Assembly (NCBI RefSeq): GCF_009865135.1
Contig: NZ_WWGH01000001.1
Coordinates: 1,302,001-1,366,000, forward strand
Direction of reading: 5' to 3'
Source of the DNA: Streptomyces sp. SID8374
Lineage (GTDB): Bacteria > Actinomycetota > Actinomycetes > Streptomycetales > Streptomycetaceae
DNA length: 64,000 nt
The position numbers and the translations under genes were made by a program. Below are positions 59,132 through 64,000 of the stretch, piece after piece (position 1 is the stretch's first letter; every line of letters starts with the position of its first letter). Below the pieces are notes generated by a model. That model made no database searches and was not told the origin of the DNA. It saw nothing but the letters and a program-made list of their open reading frames with translations.

Positions 59132-59500
59132 TCAGCTGTCGTTGGACGGGCCGCCGATCTGGATGCCGGCCATCCGCGACCACTCGTAGGGGCCCGTGCG
59201 GACCTTGAGGGCGAAGTCGCCGTCGAACTCCTCGTGCATCGTGATGCCGGACTTCTCCGCCGCGCTCTCGGCCACCGCGTACGTCGGGGCCACCAGGTCG
59301 CCCCAGGCGCCGTCCTGGCCCACCAGGACGATGCGGGCGCCCGCCTGGCCGATGTAGGCGAGCTGCCCCTCGGCACCGCCGTGCTCCTTGGCGAAGGCCC
59401 CGATCTCGCGGGCCAGCTTCGCCGCCTTGCGCTCCGCCCGGGCCGCCTTCCTGGCGTCCGTCCGCGAGGTCTGCTCCGTGTCTGCTGCCGTCTCTGCCAT
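59132..59500 (-). CDS. Conserved hypothetical protein
   Basis: A 122-residue protein. Residues 1-40 are a charged, probably coiled-coil helix (ARKAARAERKAAKLAREIGAFAKEH). The rest forms a small domain (AYIGQAGARIVLVGQDGAWGDLVAPTYAVAESAAEKSGI) ending with SRMAGIQIGGPSNDS. I do not know its function. It sits between ctaA and ctaB with terminators on both sides. Confidence 0.7.
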   Translation of the reverse strand: MAETAADTEQTSRTDARKAARAERKAAKLAREIGAFAKEHGGAEGQLAYIGQAGARIVLVGQDGAWGDLVAPTYAVAESAAEKSGITMHEEFDGDFALKVRTGPYEWSRMAGIQIGGPSNDS

Positions 59501-59535
59501 GGACAGGATGCTACCGACGGGTAGGGGGAACGGCG

Positions 59536-59575
59536 ACGGGCGGGTCACGTGGCTTGTGCCACGTGACCCGCCCGT
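59536..59575. terminator. Terminator hairpin after ctaB
   Basis: Perfect 18-bp arms (59536-59553 and 59558-59575) with loop TTGT lie 22 bp past the ctaB stop on the minus strand. Confidence 0.88.
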
Positions 59576-59597
59576 AGAGGCCGGGGGCCGGACTTCC

Positions 59598-60545
59598 CTA
59601 GCGGAGGAAGGGGTCCACCGCGACGGCCAGGAAGAGCAGCGAGACATAGGTGATGGACCAGTGGAACAGCCGCATCTCCTTGAGCTTGGCGCCCGTCACC
59701 CCGGCCTTCGACCGGTTCTGGAGCCCGTGGGCCTCCCAGAGCCAGAAGCCGCCCGCCAGCAGCGCCACCGACAGATAGAACCAGCCGGTGTAGCCCAGCG
59801 GGGTGAGCAGCAGCGAGACGCCGACCATGACCCAGCTGTAGATGACGATCTGCCGGGCCACCACCTGGTTGGTGGCGATGACCGGGAGCATCGGGACGCC
59901 GACCCGGGCGTAGTCCTCCTTCACCTTCATGGAGAGCGGCCAGTAGTGCGGCGGCGTCCAGAAGAAGATGACGGCGAAGAGGATGACGGCGGCCCAGGAG
60001 AGGGAGTTCGTCACCGAGGACCAGCCGATGAGCACCGGCATGCAGCCGGCGATGCCGCCCCAGATGATGTTCTGCGAGGTGCGGCGCTTCAGCAGCATCG
60101 TGTAGACGACGACGTAGAAGAGCAGCGCCCCGAGAGCGAGCCCGGCGGACAGCCAGTTGACGAGCAGTCCGAACCAGAGCGTGGAGATCACCGCGAGGCC
60201 GATGCCGAAGGCGAGGCACTCGCGGGGGCTGACCATGCCGGTGACCAGCGGACGCTGCGACGTGCGGTCCATCAGCGCGTCGATGTCGCGGTCGATGTAC
60301 ATGTTCAGCGCGTTGGCGCCGCCCGCCGAGAGGTAACCCCCCAGCGTGGTGGCGAGCACCAGCCACAGGTCGGGTACGCCCTGGGCGGCGAGGAACATCA
60401 CCGGAACGGTGGTGATGAGCAACAGCTCGATGATCCGTGGCTTGGTAAGCGCCACGAATGCCTTGACACGGGCCCCGTACGGGCGATGGCCCCCTGGGCT
60501 GGGAGTCAAGGCGACCCCTGCGGGTCGGGACTCGACGGCCGTCAC
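59598..60545 (-). CDS. ctaB: Protoheme IX farnesyltransferase CtaB (heme O synthase)
   Basis: A 315-residue UbiA-family prenyltransferase with about nine membrane helices. [20 protein letters not shown] holds the aspartate-rich motif for farnesyl diphosphate, and [17 protein letters not shown] is CtaB-typical. It makes heme O, the substrate of CtaA. GTG 60545 has AGGGG six nucleotides upstream. It diverges from tkt. Confidence 0.92.
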   Translation of the reverse strand: MTAVESRPAGVALTPSPGGHRPYGARVKAFVALTKPRIIELLLITTVPVMFLAAQGVPDLWLVLATTLGGYLSAGGANALNMYIDRDIDALMDRTSQRPLVTGMVSPRECLAFGIGLAVISTLWFGLLVNWLSAGLALGALLFYVVVYTMLLKRRTSQNIIWGGIAGCMPVLIGWSSVTNSLSWAAVILFAVIFFWTPPHYWPLSMKVKEDYARVGVPMLPVIATNQVVARQIVIYSWVMVGVSLLLTPLGYTGWFYLSVALLAGGFWLWEAHGLQNRSKAGVTGAKLKEMRLFHWSITYVSLLFLAVAVDPFLR

Positions 60546-60840
60546 GCACACCCCTGACAGAGAAATCCCAGCAAGCTCCGGGCCGAAAGGCCCTTGTGAA
60601 GACTTGCGCGAACTCGACCACTCTAGACGTTGGGGATACACCGCCCTTCGCGGGGGTGGGGTCGTGTTGAGGGTGACTGTGCGATGTACGGGGCGCGTCC
60701 GCCGGGAGGCGAAGTGCGCAGGTCGCCCGCACCCTGGAAAGTGCTCGGAAAGTGTGCCCCGCGGCGGGGGTAGGCTCGGCAGCGTCCGGTGCGGTAACGG
60801 TCACCGGCTTACGAACAGTGGAGAGGAGCCCTGACTCAGG
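60546..60840. promoter_or_regulatory. Divergent ctaB/tkt promoter region
   Basis: This 295-bp gene-free region holds the direct repeat GGAAAGTG (twice near 60736-60753) and a TAGGCT at 60771 that could serve as -10 for tkt. GAGAGGAG lies 11 nt before the tkt GTG. No known operator is recognised. Confidence 0.4.
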
Positions 60841-62943
60841 GTGAGCATCAAGCCGACCACCTCAGACCTCCAGTGGACCGATTTGGACCAGCGGGCCGTG
60901 GACACCGCCCGCGTCCTCGCCGCGGACGCCGTACAGAAAGTCGGAAACGGCCACCCGGGTACGGCCATGAGCCTGGCTCCCGCCGCGTACACCCTGTTCC
61001 AGAAAGTCATGCGGCACGACCCCGCGGACGCGGAGTGGACCGGCCGCGACCGGTTCGTCCTGTCGGCGGGCCACTCCAGCCTGACGCTCTACATCCAGCT
61101 CTACCTCGCCGGTTACGGCCTGGAGCTGGACGACCTGAAGGCGTTCCGGACCTGGGGCTCGAAGACCCCGGGCCACCCGGAGTACGGCCACACGACGGGT
61201 GTCGAGACGACGACCGGTCCGCTGGGCCAGGGTGTCGCCAACGCGGTGGGAATGGCCATGGCCGCCCGCTACGAGCGCGGCCTCTTCGACCCCGAGGCGG
61301 CCCCCGGCACCTCCCCGTTCGACCACACGGTCTGGGTCATCGCCGGTGACGGCTGCCTCCAGGAGGGCATCTCGGCCGAGGCGTCCTCGCTGGCCGGGCA
61401 CCAGAAGCTGGGCAACCTGGTCCTCCTCTGGGACGACAACCACATCTCCATCGAGGGCGACACGGAGACCGCGGTCTCCGAGGACACCCTGAAGCGGTAC
61501 GAGGCGTACGGCTGGCACGTCCAGCGCGTCGACCAGCTGCCCAACGGCGACCTGGACCCGGCGGGCCTGTACGCGGCGCTCCAGGCGGCCAAGGCCGAGA
61601 CCGAGCGCCCCTCGTTCATCGCGGCCCGCTCCATCATCGCCTGGCCCGCCCCCAACGCCCAGAACACCGAGGCCGCGCACGGCTCGGCGCTCGGCGACGA
61701 GGAGATCGCGGCGACCAAGCGGGTCCTGGGCTTCGACCCGGAGCAGACCTTCGAGGTCTCCGACGAGGTCATCGGCCACACCCGTGAGGCCCTGGACCGC
61801 GGCCGCGAGGCCCGTGCCGATTGGGACAAGGCGTTCGCCGCCTGGCGCACCGCCAACCCGGAGCGCGCCGCCGACTTCGACCGGATCGCCGCGGGTGAGC
61901 TGCCCGCGGGCTGGGAGGAGAAGCTCCCGGTCTTCGAGGCCGGCAAGTCCCTGGCCACCCGCGCCGCCTCCGGCAAGGTGCTCCAGGCGCTGGGCGAGGT
62001 CGTGCCCGAGCTGTGGGGCGGCTCCGCCGACCTGGCCGGCTCGAACAACACCACGATCGACAAGATGTCGTCGTTCCTGCCGGTGGGCAACCCGCTGCCG
62101 GAGGCCGACCCGTACGGCCGCACGATCCACTTCGGGATCCGCGAGCACGCGATGGCCGCCGCGATGAACGGCATCGCGCTCCACGGCAACACCCGCATCT
62201 ACGGCGGCACCTTCCTGGTCTTCTCCGACTACATGCGCAACGCGGTGCGGCTCTCCGCGCTGATGCACCTGCCGGTGACGTACGTGTGGACGCACGACTC
62301 GATCGGCCTCGGCGAGGACGGCCCGACCCACCAGCCGGTGGAGCACCTGGCCGCGCTGCGCGCCATCCCGGGCCTGAACATCGTGCGCCCGGCCGACGCC
62401 AACGAGACGTCCATCGCCTGGCGCGAGATCCTGCGCCGCTACACCAAGGTGTTCGGCGAGGGCGCCCCGCACGGTCTGGCACTGACCCGCCAGGGCGTGC
62501 CGACGTACGAGGCCAACGAGAACGCGGCCAAGGGCGGTTACGTCCTCTTCGAGGCCGAAGGGCCCTCCGGGCAGAACACAGAGCCGCAGGTGCTGCTCAT
62601 CGCGACCGGCTCCGAGGTCCACGTCGCCGTCGAGGCGCGCGAGCAGCTCCAGGCGGCCGGTGTGCCGACCCGGGTGGTCTCGATGCCGTCGGTCGAGTGG
62701 TTCGAGGAGCAGGATCAGGGTTACAAGGAGAGCGTGCTCCCGCCGTCGGTCAAGGCGCGGGTCGCCGTGGAGGCGGGCATCGGCCTGACCTGGTACCGGT
62801 ACGTCGGTGACGCCGGCCGGATCGTCTCGCTGGAGCACTTCGGTGCCTCGGCCGACGCGAAGGTCCTCTTCCGCGAGTTCGGCTTCACCGCCGAGAACGT
62901 GGCCGCCGCCGCGCGGGAATCCCTCGCCGCCGCCGCGCGCTGA
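60841..62943 (+). CDS. tkt: Transketolase
   Basis: A 700-residue enzyme of the pentose phosphate pathway. GNGHPGTAMSLAP, the thiamine diphosphate motif starting GDGCLQEGISAEASSLAG, and the pyrimidine-domain segment IHFGIREHAMAAAMNGIALHG are present. It transfers two-carbon units between sugar phosphates. GTG 60841 begins MSIKPTTSD. It is 33 bp upstream of transaldolase, forming tkt-tal. Confidence 0.96.
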   Translation: MSIKPTTSDLQWTDLDQRAVDTARVLAADAVQKVGNGHPGTAMSLAPAAYTLFQKVMRHDPADAEWTGRDRFVLSAGHSSLTLYIQLYLAGYGLELDDLKAFRTWGSKTPGHPEYGHTTGVETTTGPLGQGVANAVGMAMAARYERGLFDPEAAPGTSPFDHTVWVIAGDGCLQEGISAEASSLAGHQKLGNLVLLWDDNHISIEGDTETAVSEDTLKRYEAYGWHVQRVDQLPNGDLDPAGLYAALQAAKAETERPSFIAARSIIAWPAPNAQNTEAAHGSALGDEEIAATKRVLGFDPEQTFEVSDEVIGHTREALDRGREARADWDKAFAAWRTANPERAADFDRIAAGELPAGWEEKLPVFEAGKSLATRAASGKVLQALGEVVPELWGGSADLAGSNNTTIDKMSSFLPVGNPLPEADPYGRTIHFGIREHAMAAAMNGIALHGNTRIYGGTFLVFSDYMRNAVRLSALMHLPVTYVWTHDSIGLGEDGPTHQPVEHLAALRAIPGLNIVRPADANETSIAWREILRRYTKVFGEGAPHGLALTRQGVPTYEANENAAKGGYVLFEAEGPSGQNTEPQVLLIATGSEVHVAVEAREQLQAAGVPTRVVSMPSVEWFEEQDQGYKESVLPPSVKARVAVEAGIGLTWYRYVGDAGRIVSLEHFGASADAKVLFREFGFTAENVAAAARESLAAAAR

Positions 62944-62976
62944 CGCCTTATATACGACTAGTAGGAGATGCAACCC

Positions 62977-64000
62977 ATGACAGACGCACTCAAGCGCCTC
63001 TCCGACGAGGGCGTGGCGATCTGGCTCGACGACCTGTCGCGCAAGCGGATTACGTCCGGCAACCTGGCCGAGCTGATCGACCAGAGCCATGTCGTCGGCG
63101 TCACGACCAACCCGTCGATCTTCCAGAAGGCGATCTCCTCGGGCGACGGTTACGAGCAGCAGCTCACCGACCTCGCCGCCCGCAAGGTCACCGTCGAGGA
63201 AGCGCTCCGCATGATCACGACGGCGGACGTCCGCGACGCCGCCGACATCCTGCGTCCGGTCTTCGACGCGACCGGCGGCCAGGACGGCCGGGTCTCCATC
63301 GAGGTCGACCCGCGCCTGGCGCACAACACGGTGGCCACCGTCGCCGAGGCCAAGCAGCTGGCGTGGCTGGTGGACCGGCCGAACACGCTCATCAAGATCC
63401 CGGCGACCAAGGCCGGCCTCCCGGCGATCACCGAGACCATCGGCCGGGGCATCAGCGTCAACGTGACGCTGATCTTCTCGCTGGAGCGCTACCGCGCGGT
63501 CATGGACGCCTACCTGGCGGGCCTGGAGAAGGCGAAGGCCGCAGGCCTGGACCTCTCCAAGATCCACTCGGTGGCGTCCTTCTTCGTGTCCCGTGTGGAC
63601 ACCGAGATCGACAAGCGCCTGGACGCCATCGGCTCCGACGAGGCGAAGGCCGCCAAGGGCAAGTCCGCCCTGGCCAACGCGCGCCTGGCCTACGAGGCGT
63701 ACGAGGAGGTCTTCGCGAGCGACCGCTGGGCCCCGCTGGACAAGGCGCAGGCCAACAAGCAGCGTCCGCTGTGGGCCTCCACCGGTGTCAAGGACCCGTC
63801 CCTCAAGGACACCCTGTACGTCGACGACCTCGTCGCCCCCAACACGGTGAACACCATGCCGGAGGCGACCCTGGAGGCCGTGGCCGACCACGGCGAGATC
63901 ACCGGCAACACCGTCGCCGGCGGCTACGACCAGGCCCGCGCCGACCTCGACGCGATCAAGAAGCTCGGCATCTCGTACGACGATGTCGTGCAGGTGCTGG
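62977..64000 (+). CDS. tal: Transaldolase (3' end cut by window)
   Basis: About 341 codons are visible from ATG 62977, behind TAGGAGATG. It is the actinobacterial form: [29 protein letters not shown], Schiff-base lysine in [15 protein letters not shown], and [13 protein letters not shown]. It transfers dihydroxyacetone units and works with transketolase. The stop lies beyond the window. Confidence 0.95.
   Translation, partial: MTDALKRLSDEGVAIWLDDLSRKRITSGNLAELIDQSHVVGVTTNPSIFQKAISSGDGYEQQLTDLAARKVTVEEALRMITTADVRDAADILRPVFDATGGQDGRVSIEVDPRLAHNTVATVAEAKQLAWLVDRPNTLIKIPATKAGLPAITETIGRGISVNVTLIFSLERYRAVMDAYLAGLEKAKAAGLDLSKIHSVASFFVSRVDTEIDKRLDAIGSDEAKAAKGKSALANARLAYEAYEEVFASDRWAPLDKAQANKQRPLWASTGVKDPSLKDTLYVDDLVAPNTVNTMPEATLEAVADHGEITGNTVAGGYDQARADLDAIKKLGISYDDVVQVL

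Noticed and set aside
60862..63891. Roughly 1,000-codon minus-strand open frame opposite tkt and tal
   Set aside because: Antisense shadow of two clear metabolic genes; no family motif.

Overview
The window is about 72% GC with strong third-position GC, GTG starts, ATGA/GTGA gene overlaps and Streptomyces-type gene families (ectABCD, an eight-gene suf operon, ctaA/ctaB flanking tkt-tal, TerD, NCS2 permease). It reads as chromosomal DNA of a Streptomyces. No phage, CRISPR array, rRNA, canonical tRNA or large secondary-metabolite cluster is seen. One complete insertion sequence is present.

Layout. 0-6.6 kb: a partial amidohydrolase and a class V aminotransferase, then the ectoine/5-hydroxyectoine operon ectA-ectB-ectC-ectD, closed by a strong terminator, then a VOC fusion protein. 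6.6-14.8 kb: a galactan/galactoside utilisation unit. GH53 endo-galactanase and GH42 beta-galactosidase (minus strand) diverge from a sugar ABC importer (binding protein plus two permeases) and a LacI regulator, with two LacI-type operators in the divergent promoter. 14.8-26.7 kb: Old Yellow Enzyme/MarR pair, aminotransferase, DsbA-like protein, unknown membrane protein, DUF1349 protein, 2,5-dioxovalerate dehydrogenase with an IclR regulator, a penicillin-binding protein and a purine permease. 26.7-33.3 kb: an alpha/beta hydrolase, then an organosulfur operon (sfnG-ssuE-sfnB-ssuD) with a cysteine-containing leader peptide and a divergent LysR regulator. 33.3-34.7 kb: an IS5-family element that appears to carry a small passenger gene. 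34.7-36.9 kb: 5-dehydro-4-deoxyglucarate dehydratase, translationally coupled to an unknown protein.

37-44.8 kb holds a double-TerD protein, a stand-alone UvrD-type Tudor domain, and a bacterial Ro60 homologue (TROVE plus vWA). The roughly 420-bp gene-free stretch upstream of the Ro gene encodes, on the same strand, an RNA that folds as a circularly permuted tRNA: T arm, closed acceptor stem, U8-A9, D arm and split anticodon stem, continuing into long helices. This has the architecture of a bacterial Y RNA and is the most striking object in the window. A second structured element with two mutually exclusive helices lies just upstream. 44.8-49.5 kb: dapA and dapD (convergent), TetR/SMR efflux pair, a membrane protein and a VOC protein. 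49.5-56.2 kb: the Fe-S assembly operon sufR-B-D-rieske-C-S-U-T with a CAAC-N6-GTTG SufR-type operator at its head. 56.3-64 kb: ABC exporter, heme A synthase ctaA, ctaB (protoheme farnesyltransferase), transketolase and the start of transaldolase.

Recurring oddities are short tandem duplications that include a gene start (permease at 11.8 kb; DUF1349 gene at 20.8 kb) and a short palindromic interspersed repeat inserted in frame near the start of sufD.
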